Shown one piece after another: positions 40,653 to 51,444 of a stretch of DNA of 64,000 nucleotides (its first letter is position 1; the number at the start of each line of letters is the position of its first letter). Both the position numbers and the translations under genes were made by a program. This DNA comes from Corynespora cassiicola (lineage: Eukaryota > Ascomycota > Dothideomycetes > Pleosporales > Corynesporascaceae): positions 5,394,001 to 5,458,000 of the forward strand of contig JAEUWY010000005.1 of the NCBI GenBank assembly GCA_022059125.1, written 5' to 3'. The notes beneath the pieces were generated by a model that was not told where the DNA came from, did not search any database, and saw only the letters and a list, made by a program, of their open reading frames with translations.

Positions 40653-42360
40653 CGCCGTCTTGCTGTTTCTCAGGTGACCTAATAGCCGACAGATTGTTCT
40701 TGGTGCTTATTAATCCCCCCCCGCACTGCATCGATTTGTAAGCCATTATGGTAGATGTAAGGTGATTCATTGGAAAGAAAGCATTATTCCATAGGCTATT
40801 GGGTCGAACTCACTCGAGAATATGCAAGCCATTAGTAACATCCTTGCCCCGCCTAGTTTCGGATAGAAACAAAACATCGTAAACACCTTCACTTTAGTCA
40901 GCTGAATCCGGAATTGCTAAGAGCTTCATATTTGGTAACTTGCGTGCCTTCTCAAAAAACCTATCATCACAATAATAACGAAAGTAGGCCGGATCGCTTC
41001 CATATAAGATTAGATCATTCGGTTTCCTGCAAGACAAGCTTATACATAGGTTACAATATTTGCATGTTTACATCTTAGTTAGGAAGCTAATAAACTGCTA
41101 GGGGAAAAGTAGGCTGCCAAATTTGGAGTACGCCACTGAACAAAAGCGGGGTAACAGCCAAGAAGTGCACCCGGCAGGGTAAAGAGTGGTATATATCCAT
41201 GCTGCTTAAACGAAAATACCTCTCAGGTGGCATGGATCGTTGATAGAATTTATTCAATAATTCATTAGAGACGAAGTCTTACCAGGCTTTGTCTACTACG
41301 GGCCAGAAAGAGGGCTCCAGATTTTAGAAGGTTGGTACTTTAAATTGATGAATATTTAAAAAAGAGTATTTCTTCGGTTGGCGAAGTATAGTATCTAGTA
41401 AGAGGTTTCATTCCAGAGTTCCGAGTTGGTTATATATGTGAATGCCAGTATTAATGTGACGAAATGCCTTATGCGAGGCTTTGGGGGCTGAAAATAGGAC
41501 CGGCTCGACACGCTAGAAAATTAAAGACGGAAGAACTCCTGAATGGGACTCTAGTAGCTTTGTAGAATTTTCCTATGCCAAGCATGATGGTAAATAGAAG
41601 CTTTGCGGTTTGTATCCACCTATTATTGTTGCGGAGTCTGTGCGCCACGACGAAGTTGTAGGTCTAAGTTGATGGATTAAGACAAACCAATCTATATGTT
41701 TTTATTTCCTAATCGGCTGCATGCGAATAATCAGTTTGGGAAATAATCTCTGATACGTATTGTTTTGAGAGAAAAAGGATGGTCCGAGACAATTGAATTT
41801 CATGGCTATAGCTCTGAGGTGATGTTCGAATTTGTATTTCCCGTTGAGAGTGACTCGAGATTTCAGAATGACGAGAGAGAAGAACCGCGGTTTCAAGACT
41901 CATATCAACAAAATGATACATGGCCATAAAACTAACAAAATATACGAAAAGTGCATACATCGAAAATCAGGTGAAAACAATGGAGAGAGTGGGGAGCTGC
42001 GCTACTCAACATGGTAGTCACACCCGTATGGGGCAATAAATTCCGCATACTCATTTCGTCAAATTAAGCCGAAGACCAATATCGTATGACTAGTAATAGA
42101 AATTTGCTTCCCAGACAGCATTCTTATTTGCGCACCACTATGTTTTAGGTAATTGGACTGGCATAAGACTAGTTTGAAACAAGAAGACTCCACGTTCTAG
42201 AAGATTGGCATAATCCCTTAAACAGGTCCAATTTGCGCAACAAGATGCCCAAGCATGATCAAATAAGCAGTGGACGAAGCTTAGTTGCTTGGTATATTTC
42301 CAATCGTATCTCCTTCCCTTCTATCATTCCTCTTGCTGCATTCTAAGTCACTCGTTTAAG
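40653..42360. other. AT-rich region with one possible coding relic
   Basis: 1.7 kb with no intact gene. On the minus strand at about 40815-41020 a readable segment (LILYGSDPAYFRYYCDDRFF, then a stop, then GVYDVLFLSETRRGKDV) looks like decayed coding DNA of a family I do not recognise. From 41050 to 42280 only short AT-rich frames are present. Confidence 0.4.
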
Positions 42361-43328
42361 ATGTTCCATTGTTTTGTGATCACGATCCTTACGATGGGCC
42401 TGCAGGCCAGCGCTCAGTTCGATGACTGGGCCTTTGGCAACATGTTTTCGACCAGCGAGGCTGCGAAAGGCTACATTAAGAGGGCTACTTGGTCTGTCAC
42501 TCCCCCTCCAGTTCCTGTTGGAGGAAATGGACCAAGTGATGGCTTCATGTCTATCTGGATAGGAGTTTCGACGAGTCTTAGTGATCAGTCCGCTCCTCTC
42601 GTCCAACCTCTGCTGAACTGGGCTCCAGACCAATCCACTCAGTGAGTCGGGTCTCCATGTAGAAAAATTTTTACTTCGAATCTAATAAACTGTCAAGACA
42701 ATGCCCCGCCGCATCAGATGAATGGTGCGTCGCAGCTTCGACTTATACTGGATGTCAGTATCCAAAAACTCCCGCTCCATAGCTGGATATCGATTGACCA
42801 TATGCAGCAACTCAAGTTGCACAGCCATATAAAGTAGTTAAAAATGGCCAAATTATCAATTTTGAAAGTAGGCTCGGTAGAATCTTCGCATTCAGCATGT
42901 TATCATACTGATTTCAGTTAGTCACCTGCGATGGACGCAAAATGATTCACCAAACAGTCTCAATTGGGGGAATTGTTGTTTCAGACCAAACAGATGGTAT
43001 AAATACTTCTCCTTTACCTGAATTTTTGTCGCTAACGCGCAAATTACAGAAGTTGACGGCAATCCCACTCTTCTCTATTCAAGTAATGAATGCTACCAGA
43101 ATAGATGTGGCTCTTTGGAAGGATATAGTACGAGCCACCATGTAATTCAAATCGAAATGCTAACATCTTTTAGGTTGGAACAATATTGAAATAGAGCTCA
43201 GCGAAGTCGATGGAGACTTTGGATCCAACTTGCAACTTACCGGCGCCAGCGGCAAGTTAACTACATCGGACAAGGGCAAGACTTGGTTCGGTTCCATCCA
43301 CATCAATGTTGATAATTTTCCTCACTGA
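42361..43328 (+). CDS. Secreted protein with pro-region, intron-rich paralogue of the 18.4-kb gene
   Basis: Six exons (42361-42641, 42698-42753, 42808-42833, 42918-42996, 43050-43082, 43174-43328) keep frame through five introns to 209 aa. The signal peptide is MFHCFVITILTMGLQASAQ. The pro-region ends GYIKR, a Kex2-type site, and the mature part starts ATWSVTPPP. Paralogy to the protein at 18362 is seen in DEWCVAAS against GQWCVRAS, MIHQTVSIGG against WRQTVTDVASG, and WNNIEIELSEVDGDFG against YSDTTITLSSADANFG. It is shorter because the region before the last exon is reduced. Exon 3 is only 26 nt. It lies in an AT-rich stretch between two pseudogenes, yet has no stops or frameshifts in this model. 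Its function is unknown; an eqolisin-like fold is a guess. Confidence 0.7.
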
Positions 43329-43942
43329 GAAGAAAAATAAACTCCGCCGTTTTTTTTTAAAAAAAAAAGAAATTTGAAGATTACGGCTTTCTAATTTCAG
43401 ACTGCTATGTACTTTTTAGAGGGCAGCTATAGAAAATAACATTAGCGTCTATTATATTTGTAAGAAAATATCTCTTTTACTATTTACAGCAAATTTTTAG
43501 AAAAAATTCTATTTCTAAATGTGTAATGAGTTAATTTAGTGCTAAAATTGAATACATTCTCTTAGCAAGAATGACTATAATTATTAAGTTTAAATTAAAA
43601 AAAATTAAGTATGTTAAAATTATGTAGTGTAGCGCAGAAATTTTACAATCATAGAGCTTATTTACAAAGAGAATAAGTAAGATAGGCTTCTAATTTGCAC
43701 TACTATCTTGCTTCTGCCTTTACTCCCCGTGCTATTCTTCGCTATAACTACCCACACAAGATTACATACTTTACAACACATAGTCCCCACGATAGTTATG
43801 CTAAAATATGTTTTTTTAAAAATCAAATGTCTGTTGTTTAAAACATATCTATATTCCTGCAGTTCTTTTGTGATAAACATTTCACTAACTAGTGCTTGAA
43901 AGGTAAAAACCACAGACATTCATTTATTGAGTCAAAACGTAA
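43329..43942. other. Very AT-rich intergenic DNA
   Basis: Long A and T runs (for example at 43352-43372) and no coding signal. Short frames on both strands are dominated by Phe, Ile, Lys and Leu codons from composition. Confidence 0.55.
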
Positions 43943-44865
43943 CGCTAGCGAGCCTTACCAGCCTCAAAATCTGGCAGTCCTACTTGTACAAAAACGCCAT
44001 CAAGCCCAAGGAGGTCGAGATACTCTCTAAAAGGAGCTTTGTTGGACGAGACGGTGCAAATGACAATGTCGAGAGATCTGAGGTGATTTTCCGCCCAACC
44101 AGAGTCTTCACCAGCCGCAATATACTCATCAGCTCCTATCTTGAGTACTTAATCCCGCTTACTTCTACTTCGCGATATGCCAATCTTGTCGGCGCCCATG
44201 GCCTTGGCAAAAAGAATAGCAAAGTGTCCCAAGCCCCCAACACCAATGATGCTAACCCTTTTGCCTGGTGAGCCATAGAATCTAATAGGCGAATAAGTAG
44301 ATATTCCACCTTAAAGCATGGGCCTCACTGCACCCGAATTGAGGCTGTCGGGTACCTTGAATACGAAGTGGGACGGAGCCCGATGGTACGTGGCGTGACC
44401 ACCCATGGATTTACCACCATCATAGTGGAATCCGCCAAATGTATGAACCGCTCCTTTGATCCAGTAAGCTTCGAGGCCGTCTGAACAAGGCTTGCAGTAT
44501 CTCCAGCGGTTCAGGCATCTGCCTGGGCGCCGACACCGACACGATCGCCCACTTTGATGTTTCTTCTGCCTTGGAGCCCACACGGACGGCCCTGCCGACA
44601 ATCTCATGGCCAACACAGATAGGGTAAGGCGTTTCTGACTATACTCAAGCTTTGTAAGTCGTAGCCAATGTGATACTTGAGATAATCGTACCTAGCCGCT
44701 TTTTAGAGGGTGTAGATCCGAGCTATAAATACCGCTATGCGTGACTTTGATGTCCACACCGCTCTCTTCCCAAAATTTTGGCTCGAATTTACTCCATTCC
44801 ATGTTACCCTCGGACGAGGACTTGTTCAAACCTAGCCAGCCCTCGAATTTGTAGTTGGTGGCCAT
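43943..44865 (-). pseudogene. Decayed zinc-dependent alcohol dehydrogenase (ADH6/cinnamyl type), 3' truncated
   Basis: An ATG at 44865 opens MATNYKFEGWLGLNK and ...WEESGVDIKVTHSGIYSSDL, where the family has H-C-G-I-C-G-S-D-L-H. Both Cys are changed, so the catalytic zinc site is lost. The next motif ends LKSG followed by TAG where the family has Trp (consistent with TGG to TAG). Later segments are readable in other frames: NRWRYCKPCSDGLEAYW, GAVHTFGGFHYDGGKSMGG, ATYHRAPSHFVFKVPDSLNS, GKRVSIIGVGGLGHFAILFA, GADKIGISRSRSKRD then TAA, GADEYIAAGED and VFVQVGLPDFEAG, ending about 50 residues before the usual C-terminus. Several changes are G-to-A or C-to-T, as left by RIP, but others are not. This is clearly a pseudogene. 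Confidence 0.85.
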
Positions 44866-46459
44866 TGCAAAATATGCGAAACTTGGAGGATGAGAAATTT
44901 CAATAAAATTAGCTATGACTTGATGGGAAATGTCAGGAGTATGTGAAAGTCAACAAAATATATATTGCATCTCCAGATGAGCGAGCTCTAGATGCCAAGA
45001 TTGGACTATGAGATGGCGTTCTCGCCTCTTGACTAATAATGTTCATGGCTGAATTTCTTTCTGTACAAGACTTAACTGTGGCGCGATTCTTCTTTGTTCC
45101 TCTGTTGAGCGCTTCAGGTTGGGCATGTATGGAGTGCGAATCACACGATCATAGTGAGCCGTAGAAGCCGCGGGGAGTCTCGGGGTGGGGCCAAAGTCGA
45201 ATAGTCACAGGGAGTTTCGGGGGTAGGTGGGTTGCCACATGGAAAACTTGGCCAAAGGCCGCACAACATCAGAACTGACTTGCGAGTCGCAAATGAAGAA
45301 GCTATAGAATAGATAGATTTGATCGCTGAACATATTCCAACTTCGAGTGGTCATCCCAGCTCTATGTCTTGATATGCCCGCAGTGCTATGGACATTAGTT
45401 TTTTAACTGTGCATGCAGGAATTTTGACGACAATAGTTTCATCTGAGGCTTCTGCACGAAGAAAGGGGAAGCAGATATAGAATTTGGGAATGCAGGCGGC
45501 TTTAGTCCTCTCAATCAAGGAGGTGGCTCTAGGGATTAGTTCGCAATGGTGTTTTCTGTTGAGGCGACTCGAGAACAAACGTCGCTTCAAAATTCAACGA
45601 TCTCAACCAAATGGAGGATAAAAAGACTTCCGCCATGCGTAGTCATCTTCATCCAAACAGTAGCCCTAGTAAAAAAAAAACTGCACCAAACTTGCAAAAG
45701 GTTCAATTCTCTAACACGTGCCTGGAGTGTTAATGGACAGTTAAAGGTACCAACGAGTCGCACTCGGTGTTGTGTTAAGGCTAGGAGCGTTTAGTTTGGC
45801 CATTGGCCTGACGACTTATTAGATTGCTGGCCATTATCCGGCTGTATTTCGTACTTTGCTGCCCCTACATCATTCGTTTCTAAAAAGTGAGAAATTGCCT
45901 AGGGATCGTGGATAAGGGAATCAAGATCAAGAGGTAGGTAAGCTGGTCCTCGTAAAGCAATAAAGTCCTTTATTCATACAAAGAATCAATACTACAGATT
46001 GTCTCAGGAGCCTTAATCCTGTTTAAAGAAAGATCGTCAAGAAGATGATTCAGATCTGGCGGGAAGAGGGAGGGGCGTGTCCACGTGATCACCCGACTTC
46101 TTGGCGCGACTGATCCATGGATGATATCATCCTGTATGCCTAATCGCTAGTCTAAAATAGATGACCTGCGCCCTTTCACCACGCCCTCATCGCAATCGCC
46201 ATGCACTGAGCTGCAATCTGTCGGCACGCCTGCCGCGACTGAAATAAATTCTTTCACCTGCCACCCGCTGCTCGCCACTTGAGTTCGTTTGCCCCACCGG
46301 TTGCCGGCCTGAGCACTTGACCTTTCTCTCCCCGCCGCTGCTCCAGTCGCAATCTCTCGGGCATTCAAGAACCGCAACTGTACTCTTTTCGGTATACAAT
46401 CCACACCTTATCGCTTTTCTTGTCTCATTCATAGAATAGAAGCGCAAGATCTCATCACC
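44866..46459. other. AT-rich intergenic region up to the RAD26 promoter
   Basis: 1.6 kb with no intact gene. A 79-codon minus-strand frame at 45351-45590 has no motif. From about 46100 onward the sequence becomes GC-richer and pyrimidine-rich, as expected for the RAD26-like promoter and leader. The transition is fairly sharp. Confidence 0.45.
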
Positions 46460-49400
46460 ATGTTGCCCGAGTCCGACGATGCCGCCGTCGCGACCGCGGT
46501 TGCAAACCCGCCCACGGAGGCAACCCAGGCCCCAGCACGAGAATCGACGCCCACCCCCGTCACAGACGACGCCTTCGCAGAGAGCCCTCGCGAAGATTCT
46601 GATATACCTTCGGATGCCGACGAGGAGACTCGCCTCAAGTTTCTCACGGCCGGCGCCCGAGATCAGGACGACTTGGAGCGCGACATTGGCCGCCAGGCAG
46701 ATCAGCTGCTCACTGAGCAAGCAGATGAGCGCGATAAAAAACGCATCGAAAAGGCTGAAGCCGAGGTACGACGGAATCAGGCCGCCATAGCAAAGTTGCG
46801 CAGCCGTCTGGCAATGCCTGTCGTCGAGTCGCAGAAAGTCAAGATTCGCGGTGAGATTGCAGCATACCAGAAGAAGGTTGAGGACCTAGACAAAGAGCAG
46901 GACTCTATTCAACAACGCATAAATGACCGACACAAGGTTCCTGGCGAAGAAACTGGTGAACAAGAAAACGTCAACAAACCACTTCCAAATGAGAGTCGTC
47001 GCGACTTTCTCATTCGTACAGGCAAAATCACGCCTTTCTCGAAGCTGGCGTACGACCAGTCTGAAAACACAACACTCGCTGATACCCTACTTGATGCCGA
47101 AGTCAATGACATTGCTGAGGATGACTCCAAGGAACCAACGTCACATCGCAACCTCAGGAAGCCTGGCTTCGAATCCGAAGAGGCTGCGTCGTCACCGGGA
47201 GAGAGCGCATCTCCGGCCACGACCTCCCGAGGGCGGAAGCGTGGTGGGGGTACTCCACCCCTCACATCATACCGACCCACAAAACGACGCCGCAGTACTC
47301 CGCCTACCGAGGCAAGCGATGCAGCTGGTGCAGGCGGCGCCACCGAGTCTGGAGATGCTTATACCCCCGAGTCTATGCCTGATTCAGATGATATACCAGA
47401 TGACGACGAATATGAAGAAGTCCCCAGTCGCAAGGGAAAGGCGCCATCAAAGAAATCAAAGAAGCAAGCCAAAGCTACCAATATCGCAGAAACCGCACAG
47501 GAAGACCTTGCTGGCATCGACGACGGAAACGAAAAGGTGTACCAAAACCGACTGCGCTCATGGGCCGACAAGCGCTTTGCTGCCCGTGAAAAGGCACGCC
47601 GAGCTATAGGTGAAGACTTGGTAGATGACACGCATACTGAAGAGTGTTACCAGCCCCATCCCACGGAACCTGATCACGAATTCGAAGGTGGTTTCCGCAT
47701 TCCTGGAGACATCTATCCTGCACTGTTCGGCTACCAAAAGATCGGGGTCGAATGGCTATGGCAGTTGTACCAGCAGAACGTTGGCGGCATTGTCGCAGAC
47801 GAGATGGGTCTAGGCAAGACCATCCAGGCCATCTCTTTCATTGCAGGGCTCCACTACTCCAAGATACTCACAAAGCCCGTAATCATCGTATGTCCCGCTA
47901 CTCTTCTCAAGCAATGGGCCAATGAATTCCACCGATGGTGGCCCGCTCTACGCGTCTGCATTCTCCACGCCTCCGGGAGCGGCATGCTTGACACCCGCCG
48001 CGAGGATCGTTTGGAGCGCGATATGGAGCTGCGCAACTACGGTGAGTACGACAAGACCCTGACGAATGCCGGTAAGGCCGCGAAAAAGATTATTCACAAG
48101 GTGAAACGGGATGGTCATGTACTGATCACTTCATATACTGGACTTCAATCATACTCTGAATTCCTCAATCCCATGGAATGGGAAACAGCCATCTTGGATG
48201 AAGGCCACAAAATCCGAAATCCCAACACTTCCATCACCATTCACTGCAAGGAACTGCGCACATCTAATCGCATCATCTTGTCTGGCACTCCCATGCAGAA
48301 TAACCTCGTGGAATTGTGGTCGCTTTTCGACTTTGTCTTTCCTATGCGTCTCGGAACTCTTGTGAATTTCCGCCAGCAGTTTGAGTTTCCGATAAAGCGT
48401 GGTGGATACGCAAATGCGTCGAACCTCGAATTCGAGACGGCTAGGCAGTGTGCAGAAACGCTCAAGGAAGCCGTTGGCCCGTACCTGCTTCAACGATACA
48501 AGGTCGATGTTGCAGCAGACCTTCCCCAAAAGAAGGAGCAAGTCCTCTTCTGCAAGTTGACGCGCACGCAGCGCCGGTCGTACGAGAACTTTTTGGGTTC
48601 TGAGATGATGCGGTCCATCGCTAATGGCAACAAAAACGCTCTTTTCGGGATCGACTACCTACGTAAAATCTGCAATCATCCTGATCTCACAGAACACAGC
48701 ATATTGTCCATAAAAGAAGGGTACGATTATGGCGCAGGGCACAAGTCTGGAAAGATGCAAGTGGTAAAGGAGCTGCTGTCGATTTGGACCAAGGGAGGCC
48801 ACAAGACGCTTCTCTTCGCCCAGCACCGCATCATGCTCGACATTATGGAAAAGTTCATCGGCAATATGCCTGGAATCAACTATCTGCGCATGGATGGTAA
48901 CACGGACATTAAGAAGCGCCAGGATCTTGTCGATGAGTTCAACAACGACCCTGATATCCATGTGTTCCTACTTACGACCAAGGTCGGTGGCTTGGGTGTG
49001 AACCTCACGGGTGCTGACCGTGTCATAATTTACGATCCTGACTGGAATCCGTCTACCGACATCCAAGCTCGAGAGCGTTCGTGGCGCCTGGGTCAGAAGC
49101 GAGCGGTCGAGATATATCGCCTGATGTCTGCGGGCACGATTGAAGAGAAGATTTATCATCGCCAAATTTTCAAGCAGTTCCTTACCAACAAGGTTCTCAA
49201 AGATCCTACACAACGCCAATCTTTTGCCATGAGCGATTTGCACGACTTGTTCTCGCTGGGCTCTGATAATGTCGACGGAGAAACCGAAACGGGCAATTTG
49301 TTCCGTGGTTCTGAAGTAGACTTCAAGAACCAGGAAGTCGCTGAGGATGTTTCCGACGCCACGATCCAGGACGAACTTGCAAATGTTAAAGGGATTGACC

Positions 49401-50161
49401 ATGCAGAAGCTTTCAGGACTTCTGTCTCCAATTCCAACGGTGGCTCTCCATCGGCATCCACGCCGGCTGCCACGGGGAGCGGTAACGAAGATCCATCCAA
49501 CGCACGCCTCATGTCCACCATTTTTGCAAAGTCCGGTGTTCACTCAGTTGTCGAGCATGAATCTGTCATAGCTTCCACCACAGGTGGTGGTCGTAAGCGC
49601 AAGGTCCAGGCCGACGCCGCATTTGTTCAGCGCGAGGCTAAGAAGCAAGCCACTCTTGCTGCCATGGGGCTGAAGAAGAGTTTGGAGGAGGCCCGTCAGG
49701 TACCTGCCGGTGTACCTACCTGGACTGGTGAACATGGCGAAGCCGGTCGTCCTGCACCGCGCGCTCCTCCCTCGGGCCGCGGTGGTCGTGGCGGCCGCGG
49801 TGGTCCCTCGTCCAACGCCATACTTAACAACCTTTCAGGACGTCAGGGTGAATCGTACGCCAGTGATGGATCAGACCGTGCTCGCGATACTACTTCGTAT
49901 CAAGTACGACCCTCACTCGGTGGCCAACGTATGATGAAGATGATTCGGGACTTTATGCTCACCCACGGCGGCTCAGTACCCACTAAAATGTTGGTCGATC
50001 AGTTTGACCACTACTGCCGTGCTGTTCGAGGTCGTAGCGAGCTGTTCCAGGAGATGCTTAAGAATATTGCTACGCTAAAGCGTGGAAACACCGCCCGTAG
50101 CAACCGCTGGGTTCTCAAGGACGAGTACAAGCAAGATTACAACGCTACCCGGCGCCACTGA
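46460..50161 (+). CDS. RAD26: SNF2-family DNA-dependent ATPase, RAD26/CSB (transcription-coupled repair)
   Basis: A single exon encodes 1,233 aa. The yeast Rad26 and human CSB family remodels stalled RNA polymerase II complexes during transcription-coupled nucleotide excision repair. The N-terminus is acidic and disordered with a helical Leu-latch-like segment (KTLRD-type region near residues 60-160). Basic NLS-like clusters are at about 255-275 and 320-345. The SNF2 core starts GGFRIPGDIYPALFGYQK, with motif I DEMGLGKTIQAI (about 445), motif II ILDEGHKIRNP, motif III LSGTPMQNN, and the C-lobe with RMDGNTD, LLTTKVGGLGVNLTGADRV and RSWRLGQKR. The C-terminus has an RGG run (SGRGGRGGRGGP) and a winged-helix-like end (KMIRDFMLTHGGSVPTKML ... 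SNRWVLKDEY), as in CSB. No odd residues were seen. Confidence 0.94.
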   Translation: MLPESDDAAVATAVANPPTEATQAPARESTPTPVTDDAFAESPREDSDIPSDADEETRLKFLTAGARDQDDLERDIGRQADQLLTEQADERDKKRIEKAEAEVRRNQAAIAKLRSRLAMPVVESQKVKIRGEIAAYQKKVEDLDKEQDSIQQRINDRHKVPGEETGEQENVNKPLPNESRRDFLIRTGKITPFSKLAYDQSENTTLADTLLDAEVNDIAEDDSKEPTSHRNLRKPGFESEEAASSPGESASPATTSRGRKRGGGTPPLTSYRPTKRRRSTPPTEASDAAGAGGATESGDAYTPESMPDSDDIPDDDEYEEVPSRKGKAPSKKSKKQAKATNIAETAQEDLAGIDDGNEKVYQNRLRSWADKRFAAREKARRAIGEDLVDDTHTEECYQPHPTEPDHEFEGGFRIPGDIYPALFGYQKIGVEWLWQLYQQNVGGIVADEMGLGKTIQAISFIAGLHYSKILTKPVIIVCPATLLKQWANEFHRWWPALRVCILHASGSGMLDTRREDRLERDMELRNYGEYDKTLTNAGKAAKKIIHKVKRDGHVLITSYTGLQSYSEFLNPMEWETAILDEGHKIRNPNTSITIHCKELRTSNRIILSGTPMQNNLVELWSLFDFVFPMRLGTLVNFRQQFEFPIKRGGYANASNLEFETARQCAETLKEAVGPYLLQRYKVDVAADLPQKKEQVLFCKLTRTQRRSYENFLGSEMMRSIANGNKNALFGIDYLRKICNHPDLTEHSILSIKEGYDYGAGHKSGKMQVVKELLSIWTKGGHKTLLFAQHRIMLDIMEKFIGNMPGINYLRMDGNTDIKKRQDLVDEFNNDPDIHVFLLTTKVGGLGVNLTGADRVIIYDPDWNPSTDIQARERSWRLGQKRAVEIYRLMSAGTIEEKIYHRQIFKQFLTNKVLKDPTQRQSFAMSDLHDLFSLGSDNVDGETETGNLFRGSEVDFKNQEVAEDVSDATIQDELANVKGIDHAEAFRTSVSNSNGGSPSASTPAATGSGNEDPSNARLMSTIFAKSGVHSVVEHESVIASTTGGGRKRKVQADAAFVQREAKKQATLAAMGLKKSLEEARQVPAGVPTWTGEHGEAGRPAPRAPPSGRGGRGGRGGPSSNAILNNLSGRQGESYASDGSDRARDTTSYQVRPSLGGQRMMKMIRDFMLTHGGSVPTKMLVDQFDHYCRAVRGRSELFQEMLKNIATLKRGNTARSNRWVLKDEYKQDYNATRRH

Positions 50162-51444
50162 ATGCTCAATCCCCTGACTGCACGTCTACTACCTCGGCAC
50201 GTGCCTTCAAGACATGAATTTCGAGATTTCCAAGCGTCGTTCACGGACGACCACATTGATTTTTATCATGATTTAGTTTACATGCACATGGCTCAGGCTT
50301 TACGGTCTATATGTTTTTCGTAAGGTGGGCATCACGGGGCGCTACATTGCATTGCATTGCATAAGCATGCATGAGCATAGCATGGCGTTGGCGGGTTTTT
50401 ATTACCATTTTCCTTTGCTTTCTTTTTTCACCCTTTCCAGAGATACCACTTTGTACAATACAGCGTTCCTGCCAAGCAAACACTTGCGCAGGGGAAGACT
50501 TGCGTCTGCATTTGCCTTCATTCCGCAGCTATCTGGTTGTGCAATTGTTGGCGACGACCACGCCGACGATGGCAGCGTCGGGGATATGGCGCGGAAATCA
50601 GGTTAATGAATCATAGCATCATGGTTTGAGAATTGTGTACAGACTGCATAGGCTGTGAACAGGAAGATGAGGCATACGCCAGGCGTCGATCGCCATCTAG
50701 TGGCTTTCATGAAACGAACACAACCAAATCAAGGCAGCAAGCACGCAACGTTTGAGTGATCGATCAAGCGATGGATTCGACAGCTAAACACTGCCACTAT
50801 TAACAGCCACCTCGAACCCATCGCTTCTTTCCCCCCTCGCCCCGACAGAAATTACTCCCACCCTAAAGAACGGGTGCCTCATTCCCTCCTAATTCTTCCC
50901 TTGGACCTATATCAGACCCCCCCCCCCATTAAAAAAAGACTTTGTCGCCATACATGACGCTCCCCATTGAATTCCCAAAAAGGAGAGCAAATGGCCTAAA
51001 AAAGCGCAAGTGATAAATGATAAAAAAGGACAGACACGGAGCACAAAAAAAAGCAGCAAGTTACAATGCACCGATCCCCCCCGCCGTCCCCGGAACCATT
51101 CCTTTTTCAAAACGCCGTACATGGAAAGTGTCAAATGGGTTGTTTTTGATGCGCCGAGGTAGTGTGTGTGATGTGCTTTGAAAAGGATAGGTGGGTGTAC
51201 TGTGCACGCAGCACACGGGTTCTCGTAGCGGGCGCCGGACAGAGAGGGAAGAGGGAGGCCTTGCTCTATTCCTTCGTACCGCAAAAACTCCGTGCATTGC
51301 GGGCTGGAAAAAGGAGCGAATATATGAACATGATTGTAAAGTGGAAATGCCGTGACCGTTATGCAGATGCTGGATCGTTTGTGGGATGAGGGTCGTGTTT
51401 TGTTGGAAGTGTGCGCGGCGTGTTCATGTACTGTGATGGCGGGA
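50162..51444. other. Intergenic, convergent gene ends
   Basis: 1.28 kb with homopolymer tracts (poly-C at 50917-50928, A runs near 50930-51055) and a short ATTGC/GCATG repeat near 50345-50385. No gene was recognised. These are the 3' flanks of RAD26 and of the GPI-type protein gene. Confidence 0.45.

Noticed and set aside
42942..43145. 67-codon frame running through exons 4-5 of the intron-rich secreted protein
   Set aside because: It reads through two introns with good GT-AG signals. The spliced model restores similarity to the paralogue at 18362.
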